Assembly (NCBI GenBank): GCA_903789595.1
Contig: CAIFEZ010000022.1
Coordinates: forward strand, 1 to 57,690
Source of the DNA: an uncultured eubacterium 1-6
GTDB lineage: Bacteria > Bacillota > Clostridia > Lachnospirales > Lachnospiraceae
Length of the DNA stretch: 57,690 nucleotides
Direction of reading: 5' to 3'
This document shows positions 8,926 to 16,708 of this stretch, one piece after another. Within the stretch, counting starts at the first letter, position 1. Every line of letters starts with the position of its first letter. The position numbers were made by a program, and so were the translations under genes. The notes under the pieces are model-generated. The model searched no databases, was not told where the DNA came from, and saw nothing but the letters and a program-made list of their open reading frames with translations.

Positions 8926-8989
8926 CTGCCTGCCGAGGCTACCCGTTAGAGGGTGACCTCGGCAAATTCGTATAAGGAGGCAGTTTGAT
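8914..8989 (+). promoter_or_regulatory. SD-sequestering leader motif, copy A
   Basis: Begins CGTCAGATT. CTGCCT (8926-8931) pairs with AGGCAG (8978-8983), which contains the end of the AAGGAGG ribosome binding site. An inner perfect stem TGCCGAGG/CCTCGGCA (8931-8938/8957-8964) encloses ACCC/GGGT. The core GAGGCTACCCGTTAGAGGG is shared with copies at 38929 and 43439. It probably controls translation of the DUF4406-like gene. Confidence 0.6.
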
Positions 8990-9358
8990 ATGACAAATGA
9001 TATCAAAAACCAAGACCGGAAATACCGTCCGCTTGTATATGTCTGCAGCGCGTATTCCGGAGACGTAACTACTAACACAGAAAAAGCCAAGCAGTACTGT
9101 AGGTTCGCTTTGGAACAGGGGCAGATACCGCTGGCACCGCACCTGATGTTCCCGCTTTTCATGAACGATGACGATCCAACTGAACGTGAGCTTGCAATCT
9201 TTATGGACGTGGTACTTCTCGGAAAGTGCGATGAGCTTTGGGTATTCGGCGAGACCATTTCAGAAGGCATGGCCGTGGAGATCGAAGTGGCCAAGAAGCG
9301 CAGACAGCCGATCCGCTATTTTAATTCCGACATGCAGGAGGTGACCGACCATGAGTGA
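8990..9358 (+). CDS. DUF4406-like phage protein
   Basis: 122 residues. The N-terminal 'PLVYVCSAYSGD' and later 'DELWVFGETISEGMAVEIEVA' are the signature of DUF4406-like proteins, which share the nucleoside 2-deoxyribosyltransferase fold; a role in nucleotide or DNA-base metabolism is possible but unproven. It carries 'LAPHLMFPLF', usual for phage members. The start is set by AAGGAGG (8974-8980). The end overlaps the next gene by 8 bases. Its leader holds the repeated SD-pairing motif. Confidence 0.75.
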   Translation: MTNDIKNQDRKYRPLVYVCSAYSGDVTTNTEKAKQYCRFALEQGQIPLAPHLMFPLFMNDDDPTERELAIFMDVVLLGKCDELWVFGETISEGMAVEIEVAKKRRQPIRYFNSDMQEVTDHE

Positions 9359-9974
9359 GATCAGAGCAATTCAAACGGAATACAAAGGTTACCTCTTCCG
9401 CTCCAGGTTAGAAGCAAGATGGGCAGTCTTCTTCGATGCCTGTGGTGTGGATTGGGAATATGAACCGGAAGGATATGACCTGGGCGACGGACTTTACTAT
9501 TTACCAGACTTCCTGCTTCATGGTGTAACTGTCAATCACGGTTATTTCAAGAAGAACTGCGACATCTACGTTGAGGTAAAGGGGCAGATGAACGATGCCG
9601 ACGCGGAGAAAATTAATCGCTTTTATGCAGCGGGGTACCCGGAAGGCAACGACTGGGGCGTTTCGCAGACTGCAGTTTTAATCGTCGGAAATATCCCTAA
9701 TGGTGAGGATATGCGAGAGATTTTAGATAACCTTCAGGATGCTGCATATGACGATCATCATGGCTGGCCGAACTTTTACAACTTCGAGACCGTTGACGGG
9801 GACTACTTTGGTGCCTATCCGGGAGTTGATAAGCACGGCAAGTTTAATCTGTTCGGCGACGACTCCACTTACCTTTGGAGCATGAACTCGGATGCGACGG
9901 AGCGCGCGTATCGCTTAGCAAGGCAGGCAAGATTTGAACACGGTGAAACTCCCAGGGTAAGGAGGTATAGATAA
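9351..9974 (+). CDS. PD-(D/E)XK nuclease-like phage protein
   Basis: 207 residues. N-terminal 'YLFRSRLEARWAVFFDACG' followed by 'YYLPDFLL' and 'DIYVEVKGQ' is the E...PD...(E)xK arrangement of restriction-endonuclease-like nucleases (about residues 12-85). The C-terminal 120 residues match nothing I recognise. It lies between a DUF4406-like gene and the primase-helicase, overlapping its neighbours by 8 bases and 1 base, so a role in phage DNA replication or processing is likely. The target is unknown. Confidence 0.65.
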   Translation: MSEIRAIQTEYKGYLFRSRLEARWAVFFDACGVDWEYEPEGYDLGDGLYYLPDFLLHGVTVNHGYFKKNCDIYVEVKGQMNDADAEKINRFYAAGYPEGNDWGVSQTAVLIVGNIPNGEDMREILDNLQDAAYDDHHGWPNFYNFETVDGDYFGAYPGVDKHGKFNLFGDDSTYLWSMNSDATERAYRLARQARFEHGETPRVRRYR

Positions 9975-12319
9975 TGCGGGATTTAGCAATCGCCTACGGA
10001 AATAACCGTCAGGCAAAGAAATGGGTTAATAAAACTATCAAATACGCGGATCTGAAGGAACGCTTGAAGGTGACGATCCGCACCACAGAGTCGGCTGAGG
10101 AATACGCCAAGATGAGCAAATCCGCAAGGGACGCTGCGAAGGACCACGGTGGTTTTGTCGGCGGCGTCCTGGCCGGCGGCCGCAGAAAGGTTGATACGGT
10201 TGAGTCCCGCTCCATGATAGCGCTGGACGGAGACCGTATTGATACGGACTTCCTTGATAACTATGAGACAAATGCGCCGTATACATCTTTCCTTTATACA
10301 ACGCATAGCCACACTCCGGAGAATCCGAGAGTGAGACTCATCTTTCCGCTCACAAGGGATATCACGGCAGAGGAGTTTGTCGCGGTGTCCAGATATCTTG
10401 CACAGATGCTTGGGATTGATTACTTCGACGAGTGCTCTTATCAACCGAATCAGCTTATGTATTGGCCGTCCTCTCCTCAGAACGGCATATTTGTGTTTAA
10501 GGAAGTGGAAAAGGACTGGTTGAATCCAGACGATATTCTCTCGGCGCACCCGGAGTGGACCGATCCGACAAGACTTCCGACCTCGTCACGCGAGAGTAAG
10601 GCAAACCAGATCACGCAGCAGAAGGTCCAGGACCCGCTCACCAAAGAAGGCACCGTCGGACTTTTTAACAGAGTGTTTTTTCCGATTACACGTGCACTGG
10701 ATTTGTTTCTCTCGGATGTTTATGAGCCGACCGACAACGGGAACCGTTATCACTTGATTGCAGCCAGCAGTATGGCCGGCGTGGAGATCAAGGATGATAA
10801 GTTTGTTTATTCCCATCACGCGAAGGACCCGGCATACCTGAAGCTCTGTAATGCCTTCGATATAGTGCGCATTCACAAGTTTGGTGATCTGGATGAGAAG
10901 GCTTCTTTTAAGGAAATGTGCGAGTTTGCCATGCAGCAGGCTGACGTGAAGCTGCAGGCCGCAAACGAACGTCTTGCCGAGGCCGAGGCTGACTTTACCG
11001 CTACGGACGACGATTGGAAGAAGCGCCTGAAGTATCAGCCTAAGACCAGCATGTTGGAAAATAGCGTATATAACCTCAATCTGATTCTGGCCAACGATCC
11101 TGATTTTGCGAACTTTGCATTTAATGAAATGGCAAACCGCATCCAGGTTACAGGACCACTTCCTTGGGAACGTCCGGAGGGAAATCAGTTCTGGCGCGAT
11201 GCAGATACCGCACAGCTTAAGTCGATTATTGATATCCGCTACCTTCCATTTTCCAGTAGGAACCATGACGTAGCTTTCACGAAGATTGCTGACGACAGAC
11301 ACTTCCATCCGATCCGTGACTACCTTAACAGCCTGCCGCAGTGGGATGGCATTGAGCGTGTTGAGGATATCTTCATCAAGTATCTGCAGGCAGATGATAC
11401 CGAGTATGTACGCACGGTTACCAGAAAGACATTTGCTGCTGCAGTAGCGAGAATCTACGTTCCCGGCACAAAGTTTGACTGCGTCCCGGTATTGGATGGT
11501 GATCAGGGTATTGGTAAAAGTACGATCGTCAAGGATCTGGTCACATCTGACTACTATTCGGAAACGCTGTCCCTTACGGATATGGACGATAAATCCGGAG
11601 CCGAGAAATTGCAGGGCTTTTGGATTATCGAGATCGGAGAGCTTGCCGGAATGAAGAAGGCCGACATCGAAAAGGTGAAAGCGTTTCTTTCTACCTCCGA
11701 CGATAAGTATCGTCCCTCATACGGGAAGGTTGTCGAAAGTCATCCGCGTCAGTGCATCATCATTGCTACGGTCAATGGCGAGCGTGGATACTTGCGTGAT
11801 ATCACAGGTAACCGCCGTTTCTGGATCATTAAGGTCCATCAGAAGAAGCAGAAAAAGACATGGAACTTCGACGAGCATTTCAGGCAGCAGTTCTGGGCTG
11901 AGGCCAAAGAGATCTGGAAGTCCGGCGAGAAGCTATATCTCGAAGGTGATGTTTTGGCGGAAGCTGAAAAGGCGCAGCGCGGCGCTATGGAGGCAGATGA
12001 GCGTGTCGGTATGATCGAGGAGTACTTAAACAGAGAGCTTCCGGATGACTGGGATGAGATGGACCTCTTCGCCAGAAGGAACTTCTTAACTGGCACCGAG
12101 TTTGGTGTGCCCGAGCATGCCGGTAACCATATCCGCACTGAAGTGAGCAATGCTGAGATCTGGTGCGAGTGTTTCGGTAAAAGCCTCCAGGAGCTCAAAC
12201 CTTCCGACAGTTACGGTATTGCCGCGATGATGTCACAGATCCAAGGGTGGGAACGTACCAGTACGATCCGGCGTCAGCCCATCTATGGCAGGCAGCGAGT
12301 TTACCAGAAAACTATGTAA
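9974..12319 (+). CDS. VapE-family primase-helicase
   Basis: 781-residue replication protein. The N-terminal part resembles an archaeo-eukaryotic-type primase/polymerase: 'MIALDGDRID' (acidic residues D85 and D87) and 'NPRVRLIFPL' (about 117-126), then 'YQPNQLMYWPS'. The C-terminal half is the virulence-associated E helicase: Walker A 'LDGDQGIGKST' (about 505-516), Walker B 'FWIIEIGELAG' (about 550-560), and 'ITGNRRFWIIKV'. The protein probably primes and unwinds phage DNA. It starts on the last base of the preceding gene. An inverted-repeat region follows that could be the origin or a leader for the next operon. Confidence 0.9.
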   Translation: MRDLAIAYGNNRQAKKWVNKTIKYADLKERLKVTIRTTESAEEYAKMSKSARDAAKDHGGFVGGVLAGGRRKVDTVESRSMIALDGDRIDTDFLDNYETNAPYTSFLYTTHSHTPENPRVRLIFPLTRDITAEEFVAVSRYLAQMLGIDYFDECSYQPNQLMYWPSSPQNGIFVFKEVEKDWLNPDDILSAHPEWTDPTRLPTSSRESKANQITQQKVQDPLTKEGTVGLFNRVFFPITRALDLFLSDVYEPTDNGNRYHLIAASSMAGVEIKDDKFVYSHHAKDPAYLKLCNAFDIVRIHKFGDLDEKASFKEMCEFAMQQADVKLQAANERLAEAEADFTATDDDWKKRLKYQPKTSMLENSVYNLNLILANDPDFANFAFNEMANRIQVTGPLPWERPEGNQFWRDADTAQLKSIIDIRYLPFSSRNHDVAFTKIADDRHFHPIRDYLNSLPQWDGIERVEDIFIKYLQADDTEYVRTVTRKTFAAAVARIYVPGTKFDCVPVLDGDQGIGKSTIVKDLVTSDYYSETLSLTDMDDKSGAEKLQGFWIIEIGELAGMKKADIEKVKAFLSTSDDKYRPSYGKVVESHPRQCIIIATVNGERGYLRDITGNRRFWIIKVHQKKQKKTWNFDEHFRQQFWAEAKEIWKSGEKLYLEGDVLAEAEKAQRGAMEADERVGMIEEYLNRELPDDWDEMDLFARRNFLTGTEFGVPEHAGNHIRTEVSNAEIWCECFGKSLQELKPSDSYGIAAMMSQIQGWERTSTIRRQPIYGRQRVYQKTM

Positions 12320-12323
12320 GCGC

Positions 12324-12450
12324 GACACACACAACACAACTATTTCCCTTATATTCGAAATGCTTTTTATAAGGGTCAGGAATAGAAAACCTGTGAGCAC
12401 CCGCGCGTAAGGAATATAAGGGAGTGGTTGTGATTTTGTGTTCTTGTGTC
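12324..12450. repeat. long interrupted inverted repeat between vapE and VRR-NUC gene
   Basis: The left arm (12324-12356, containing CACAAC then TCCCTTATATTC) is matched by the right arm (12412-12450, GAATATAAGGGA, GTTGTG, then TGTGTC). Twelve bases at the core pair perfectly, with further matches outside. A second TATAAGGG (12368-12375) can pair with the same left-arm CCCTTATA, giving two exclusive folds. It lies directly behind the primase-helicase. It could be a replication origin or an RNA switch before the VRR-NUC operon. Confidence 0.55.
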
Positions 12451-12465
12451 AGATTGGAGCGACAC

Positions 12466-12747
12466 GTGAATGAGAAGTATATCGAACGAAAATTAGTGGA
12501 GGCAGTGAAGAAAGCAGGCGGTCTTGCACCAAAGTTTGTAAGTCCAGGATTTGATGGTGTGCCGGATCGTATTGTCCTCCTCCCTTCTGGTCGCATGGCG
12601 TTTGTTGAGCTAAAAAGTCCTGGAAAAATGATGCGGCCACTACAAATCAGAAGAAAGAAACAACTGGAGAGCCTCGGGTTTAAGGTTTATTGCATTGACG
12701 AGGTATCCCAGATCGGAGGTGTCATTGATGAGATACAACGCTCATGA
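12466..12747 (+). CDS. VRR-NUC domain protein
   Basis: 93-residue stand-alone VRR-NUC nuclease, found in phage replication modules beside SNF2 helicases. Visible motifs: N-terminal 'YIERKLVEAVKKAGG', 'FDGVPDRIVL' (PD motif) and 'MAFVELKSPG' (E-x-K, about residue 48), then 'RPLQIRRKKQLESLGF'. The family cuts branched or Holliday-type DNA. GTG at 12466 is preferred over an upstream start at 12424, because TGGAG lies about 6 bases before it and the longer frame would run through the inverted-repeat arm. It overlaps the helicase gene by 20 bases. Confidence 0.85.
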   Translation: MNEKYIERKLVEAVKKAGGLAPKFVSPGFDGVPDRIVLLPSGRMAFVELKSPGKMMRPLQIRRKKQLESLGFKVYCIDEVSQIGGVIDEIQRS

Positions 12748-14080
12748 CTATCAAAAATATGCGACGCAGTTTATTCTGGCCCATCCGATTGCTGCCGTAT
12801 TTTTAGAGATGGGCCTTGGAAAGAGCGTCATTACCTTAACGGCACTGTTTGACCTCTGCCTTGATCAGTTCCTTATCCGGAAAGTGCTGGTAATCGCACC
12901 GCTGCGAGTAGCGAGGGATACTTGGCCTTCGGAAATAAAGAAGTGGGATCACTTGCAGGGCCTTACCTACTCGGTGGTGGTTGGTACGGAGGCAGAACGG
13001 AAAGCAGCGCTCATGCAGGTGGCGGATGTTTACATCATAAACAGAGAAAACGTCGACTGGCTGATTACCAAAAGCGGCATCCGCTTCGACTTCGATATGG
13101 TGGTGATTGATGAGCTTTCAAGTTTCAAGTCCTACCAGGCTAAGCGTTTCAAGAGCCTTCTAAAAGCAAGACCATACGTAAAAAGAATCGTCGGTCTTAC
13201 CGGAACACCCAGCAGCAATGGTCTCATGGATTTATGGGCTGAGTTTAGAGTCCTGGATCTGGGTGAGAGACTTGGAAGGTACATCACTCATTATCGTAAC
13301 GCCTTCTTTACCCCTGATAAGCGAAATGGAGAGGTGGTCTTTTCATATAAACCGCTTCCCGGTGCTGAAGAAGCAATCTATAAGAGGATTTCGGATGTCA
13401 CGATCTCAATGAAGTCCTGCGATTACCTGACGTTGCCTGAATGCGTGATAAACGAAGTGCCGGTTATGATGGATGAAAAGGAAATGGCAATTTACGACCG
13501 GTTCCGCGAGGACATGGTTGCAAAGATCAAGGATAAGGAAATCGACGCTGTAAATGCAGCAGTTTTATCCGGAAAGCTCCTGCAGATGGCCAATGGTGCA
13601 GTCTACGACGATGATAAAAACAGCCTGCACATTCATGATCGGAAGCTCGATGCTCTGGAGGACCTTATCGAAGGCGCAAACGGGAAACCGGTGCTGATTG
13701 CTTATTGGTACCAACATGATGCGGAGCGGATAAAGGCCAGATTTCAGGTCCGCGAGATTAAGACCTCGAAAGATATCGAAGATTGGAATGCGGGAAAGAT
13801 TCCTGCGGCAATCATTCATCCGGCTTCTGCTGGTCATGGTCTTAATCTTCAAACAGGCGGGTCCACACTCATCTGGTTTGGCCTTACATGGAGTTTGGAG
13901 CTATATCAGCAGACAAATGCAAGGCTGCATCGCCAAGGACAGAAGGATACGGTCATTATTCATCATATTATTGCAAAAGGCACGATTGACGAGCAGGTCA
14001 TGAAGGCTTTACGCAAAAAGGAGAAAACCCAGGACGCATTGATCGATGCGGTTAGGGCTAATCTGGAGGTGAGGCGATGA
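12728..14080 (+). CDS. SNF2/DEAD-type phage helicase
   Basis: 450-residue superfamily 2 helicase. Motif I is 'VFLEMGLGKSVITL' (about 22-35), motif II 'MVVIDELSSFK' (DELS, about 133), motif III 'GLTGTPSSN', and motif VI 'QTNARLHRQGQ' (about 403-413). Together with the VRR-NUC partner it forms the standard phage recombination/replication pair. The start is fixed by GGAGGT (12715-12720), 7 bases before ATG 12728; a longer frame from 12695 lacks a binding site. The stop overlaps the next start (ATGA). Confidence 0.9.
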   Translation: MRYNAHDYQKYATQFILAHPIAAVFLEMGLGKSVITLTALFDLCLDQFLIRKVLVIAPLRVARDTWPSEIKKWDHLQGLTYSVVVGTEAERKAALMQVADVYIINRENVDWLITKSGIRFDFDMVVIDELSSFKSYQAKRFKSLLKARPYVKRIVGLTGTPSSNGLMDLWAEFRVLDLGERLGRYITHYRNAFFTPDKRNGEVVFSYKPLPGAEEAIYKRISDVTISMKSCDYLTLPECVINEVPVMMDEKEMAIYDRFREDMVAKIKDKEIDAVNAAVLSGKLLQMANGAVYDDDKNSLHIHDRKLDALEDLIEGANGKPVLIAYWYQHDAERIKARFQVREIKTSKDIEDWNAGKIPAAIIHPASAGHGLNLQTGGSTLIWFGLTWSLELYQQTNARLHRQGQKDTVIIHHIIAKGTIDEQVMKALRKKEKTQDALIDAVRANLEVRR

Positions 14081-14298
14081 CCGATCCATACGAGTCCCTT
14101 GCTAATGCGATTATTCTGCAGGCAGCAAAGGATTATCGCATGGCAAGGAAAAAACTGAAATATCACCCGAAGAACAAAGACGCAAAGCTCATGATAGAGG
14201 ATCTTGAGGGGTTCTTTCGTTCCGACTGGTTTGCAGCACTTACCACAATTGATGGTGAGCTGCTCCTAAGAAAATTACAGGAGGAATGGCTATCATGA
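14077..14298 (+). CDS. small conserved phage protein
   Basis: 73 residues, function not recognised. It is rich in charged residues with a 'KLKYHPKNKDA' segment followed by 'IEDLEGFFRSDWFAALT', and looks helical and soluble. Small proteins like this occupy the place between the SNF2 helicase and the late regulator in related phages. It overlaps its neighbours on both sides by 4 bases (ATGA) and so is translated as part of the operon. Confidence 0.65.
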   Translation: MTDPYESLANAIILQAAKDYRMARKKLKYHPKNKDAKLMIEDLEGFFRSDWFAALTTIDGELLLRKLQEEWLS

Positions 14299-14720
14299 CA
14301 GCAAAAGAATATCTACGCCAAGCATATCGCTTGGATCAAAAAATAAGCAGTGATTTGGAGGAAGTGGCATCGCTTCGTGAAATGTCCGCAAGTGTATCAT
14401 CTCCACAACTGACAGAGCGAGTGCAGACCTCGAAAAACACGGATGCGCCTTTTGTACGGGCCTTGGAAAAAATCATGGATTTGGAAGAGCGCATCAATAA
14501 GGAGATCGAGCTCCTTATGGAGTTGAAAAAAGAGATCCGGGTTGTTATTACGACGGTTGAGGATACGGATGAGCGAATGGTCTTAAAATATCGTTACGTT
14601 CATAACTATACCTGGGAACAGATCGGAAATGAGCTTCATGCTGATGCAAGAACGGTACGCAGATGGCATGGTAAAGCACTGCAGCACGTTATTATGCCAG
14701 AAAACCCGATCATGATATAA
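14295..14720 (+). CDS. late-gene transcription regulator, DUF1492/ArpU-like (sigma region 4-like)
   Basis: 141 residues: an N-terminal coiled-coil-prone part ('LEERINKEIELLMELKKEI', about 70-90) and a C-terminal helix-turn-helix 'YRYVHNYTWEQIGNEL' then 'DARTVRRWHGKAL'. The arrangement matches DUF1492/ArpU-type phage regulators that switch on late genes. ATG at 14295 fits AGGAGG (14279-14284) with 10 bases spacing; ATG 14286 would leave one base. The presumed target lies immediately downstream: three TGTCC-like boxes at 10-bp intervals and a -10 element (14731-14778). Confidence 0.75.
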   Translation: MTAKEYLRQAYRLDQKISSDLEEVASLREMSASVSSPQLTERVQTSKNTDAPFVRALEKIMDLEERINKEIELLMELKKEIRVVITTVEDTDERMVLKYRYVHNYTWEQIGNELHADARTVRRWHGKALQHVIMPENPIMI

Positions 14721-14730
14721 ATGCGCCTGA

Positions 14731-14778
14731 AATGTCCAGGTTTGTCCTAAGATGCCCATGTGTACATTATGATATAGT
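14731..14778 (+). promoter_or_regulatory. phage late promoter with three 10-bp-phased TGTCC boxes
   Basis: TGTCC at 14733-14737 and 14743-14747 and TGCCC at 14753-14757 repeat at exact 10-bp intervals, putting all on one face of the helix. A -10-like TATGAT/TATAGT follows at 14769-14778, with no good -35. This is what an activator-dependent promoter should look like, and the likely activator is encoded just upstream. Confidence 0.65.
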
Positions 14779-14804
14779 AAAATCAGCAAAAAGTAAGATG
14801 AACC

Positions 14805-14839
14805 AAGCCTCATGGGAGCGATCCTGTGGGGCTTTCTTT
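14805..14839 (+). terminator. leader hairpin with GCGA tetraloop before the HNH gene
   Basis: AAGCCTCATGGGA (14805-14817) pairs over 13 bp (three wobbles) with TCCTGTGGGGCTT (14822-14834) around the loop GCGA; TCTTT follows. It lies between the late promoter and the first late gene, so it may be an attenuator overcome by antitermination, or a structural RNA element. Confidence 0.5.
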
Positions 14840-14862
14840 ATGGCCAAACGGAGGTGGTGTGG

Positions 14863-15228
14863 ATGCCAAGAAAACCACGTCGTGGCTGTGCAGCAAGCGG
14901 CTGTCCGAGGCTTGCGGTCGAAGGCAGTCAGTACTGTGAGGAGCATAAGAAGCAAGCGATGCAACAGTACAACAAGCATGAGCGCAGCCCTGATAGTAAC
15001 AAAAAATATGGCAGAGCATGGAAGAGAATACGTGACCGCTACGCAGCAGCGCACCCACTGTGTGAGCGTTGTCTTAAGGAAGGAAAGCTGACACCGGTTG
15101 AAGAAGTACATCACATCCTCCCTGTTTCACAAGGCGGCGATCACAGGGAGAGTAATCTCATGTCTCTTTGCCAGTCTTGTCATACAAAGATTCATCTTGA
15201 AATGGGTGACAGACAGATCCGTGACTGA
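14863..15228 (+). CDS. HNH endonuclease next to the packaging genes
   Basis: 121 residues. Zinc-binding cysteines frame the HNH core: 'CERCLKEGKLTPVEEVHHIL' holds the first cysteine pair and the catalytic HH; 'NLMSLCQSCHTKIH' holds the Asn, second pair and final His. In HK97-like cos phages the HNH protein next to the terminase works with it in cutting at cos. ATG 14863 is chosen for GGAGGTGG (14850-14857); an upstream in-frame ATG (14812) lies inside the leader hairpin. An N-terminal Cys/His cluster ('CAASGCP', 'YCEEH') may bind a further zinc. Confidence 0.88.
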   Translation: MPRKPRRGCAASGCPRLAVEGSQYCEEHKKQAMQQYNKHERSPDSNKKYGRAWKRIRDRYAAAHPLCERCLKEGKLTPVEEVHHILPVSQGGDHRESNLMSLCQSCHTKIHLEMGDRQIRD

Positions 15229-15332
15229 TGGAGGGGCGGTCGAAATCTCTACGATCTGTTTCCGCGGACAGCGGCCTGGGGTCACGCGTGCATTTTTTCA
15301 TATTCAAACGGGGTATTAACCCCTGCCCGTCA
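15229..15332 (+). other. candidate cos site
   Basis: The 120-base gap between the HNH gene and the small terminase has no gene. It holds a G-rich GGAGGGGCGGTCG, the motif CCGCGGACAGCGGCC and GGTCACGCGTGCA, and then GGGGTATTAACCCC (15311-15324), a perfect 14-base palindrome. Position and composition fit the cos region of HNH-terminase phages. The cut position cannot be seen. Confidence 0.5.
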
Positions 15333-15348
15333 GAAAGGAGGCATGGGC

Positions 15349-15900
15349 ATGGCAAAAGATGGTACTAACAGGGGCGGTCCAAGGCCGGGAACCGGGCCGA
15401 AAAGAAAACCCCTGACAGACAAAATATCAGATGGCACAGCCAAGGGAACCCTGGTCATGCCGGATGACTTCCCGGAGCCTACAGATATTGAAGGCGAGGA
15501 TATTCCTCCGGTCAGAGATTACCTGAAGGCAAAGCAAAAGAATGGCAGCGAGCTCTGCGCTGAAGAAATATTCAGAGAAACATATAAGTGGCTCAAGATG
15601 AGAGGCTGTGAAATGTTAGTAAACAACCAGCTAATCGAGCAATATGCGATGAGCGTGGCCAGATGGATTCAATGTGAGGAGGCAATCTCTGAGTTTGGAT
15701 ATTTGGCAAAGCATCCTACAACGGGAAACGCCATCGCATCACCGTATGTATCTATGAGCCGGGACTATAAGAAGCAGGTTAACGCGGACTGGTTTCAGAT
15801 ATATCAGATCGTCCGTGAGAACTGTTCCGTTGAATATGACGGAGCCTCTCCGCAGGACGACGTGATGGAGCGTCTGCTTCGCGCAAGAACCAGAAAGTGA
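15349..15900 (+). CDS. terS: phage terminase small subunit, P27 family
   Basis: 183-residue DNA-recognition subunit of the packaging motor. N-terminal 'GGPRPGTGPKRKPLTDKI' is the typical basic start of P27-family small terminases. The helical body ('IFRETYKWLKMRGCEMLVNN', 'YAMSVARWIQCEEAI') and 'SPYVSMSRDYKKQVNADW' are family features. ATG 15349 is chosen because AAAGGAGG (15334-15341) is 7 bases upstream; ATG 15343 is too close. It lies between the candidate cos site and a SAM synthetase-like gene. Confidence 0.85.
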   Translation: MAKDGTNRGGPRPGTGPKRKPLTDKISDGTAKGTLVMPDDFPEPTDIEGEDIPPVRDYLKAKQKNGSELCAEEIFRETYKWLKMRGCEMLVNNQLIEQYAMSVARWIQCEEAISEFGYLAKHPTTGNAIASPYVSMSRDYKKQVNADWFQIYQIVRENCSVEYDGASPQDDVMERLLRARTRK

Positions 15901-15907
15901 GGAGTTT

Positions 15908-16708
15908 ATGTTTGAAAAAGTAAATCCGGCTCATCCTGATAAGGTGGCCGATCGAATTGCTGGGGCGCTTGTTGACCTGGCCTACAAAAAGGAAAACGAT
16001 CCGAAGATTGCGGTAGAGGTTTTGATAGGACATGGTATCTGCCACATTATTGCAGAGACGTCGGTGCACATATCAAAAGAGGAAGCTGCAGGTATCGTCT
16101 ATAGAATTGCGGGCAATCTCCATACCGATTACTGTGAGGTCCCGCAGGATGTACATCTTGCAAAGAATCAGGATGGAAAGATCCGGTGCGGCGATAATGG
16201 GATCTTCAAGGGTGTGCCAGTAACAGATGAGCAGAAAGCGCTGTGTGAAATCGTAGCATTTCTGTATAACACATATCCTTCGGATGGAAAGTACATTCTG
16301 GATCAGGCGAGACTTATCATCTGCCAGAGCAATGCAGATAGTACACATTTGAAAGAAGTGTATCCGAATGCCGAGGTAAATCCTCTGGGAGACTGGACTG
16401 GTGGTACCGATGTGGATTCCGGCGCTACCAACAGAAAGCTGGGATCGGACATGGCTGACTCAGTGACCGGCGGTGGCCTTCATGGAAAGGATCTCTCCAA
16501 AGCGGACGTCAGTGTAAATATCTACGCCTGGCTTAAGGCCCAAAAGACCGGAGCACTGGTAGAGGTTTGCTGTGCGATTGGTGATGAGTCTGTCGATGGT
16601 ATCCCTTACAAGGAAATCGTCGAGATCGCCAGGGACTATATCCGATCTATAGGAGGATTTGAGAAATTTGCAGAATGGGGGTTGGCGCGATATGAAAACG
16701 ACAACTGA
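15908..16708 (+). CDS. short phage S-adenosylmethionine synthetase-like protein
   Basis: 266 residues. The N-terminus 'VNPAHPDKVADRIAGALVD' corresponds to the 'GHPDK-AD-I-DAVLD' ATP/methionine site of MetK (H9, D11, K12). 'VDSGATNRKLGSDMADS' and 'GGGLHGKDLSKADVSVN' match the C-terminal 'G-TGRK' and 'GGGAFSGKD-SK-DRS' motifs. Cellular MetK is about 380-400 residues, so about a third, mostly central, is missing. It probably makes SAM from ATP and methionine, or is a binding relic. Its end overlaps by 17 bases a SAM-dependent DNA methyltransferase, which would use the product. Confidence 0.75.
   Translation: MFEKVNPAHPDKVADRIAGALVDLAYKKENDPKIAVEVLIGHGICHIIAETSVHISKEEAAGIVYRIAGNLHTDYCEVPQDVHLAKNQDGKIRCGDNGIFKGVPVTDEQKALCEIVAFLYNTYPSDGKYILDQARLIICQSNADSTHLKEVYPNAEVNPLGDWTGGTDVDSGATNRKLGSDMADSVTGGGLHGKDLSKADVSVNIYAWLKAQKTGALVEVCCAIGDESVDGIPYKEIVEIARDYIRSIGGFEKFAEWGLARYENDN

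Noticed and set aside
8656-9294. Minus-strand frame of about 212 codons
   Set aside because: It runs antisense across two clearly coding genes and the leader motif between them, with no domain or start signal.
12424-12465. Upstream start for the VRR-NUC gene
   Set aside because: The additional codons fall in the right arm of the inverted repeat, with no sensible protein similarity; GTG 12466 has a nearby TGGAG.
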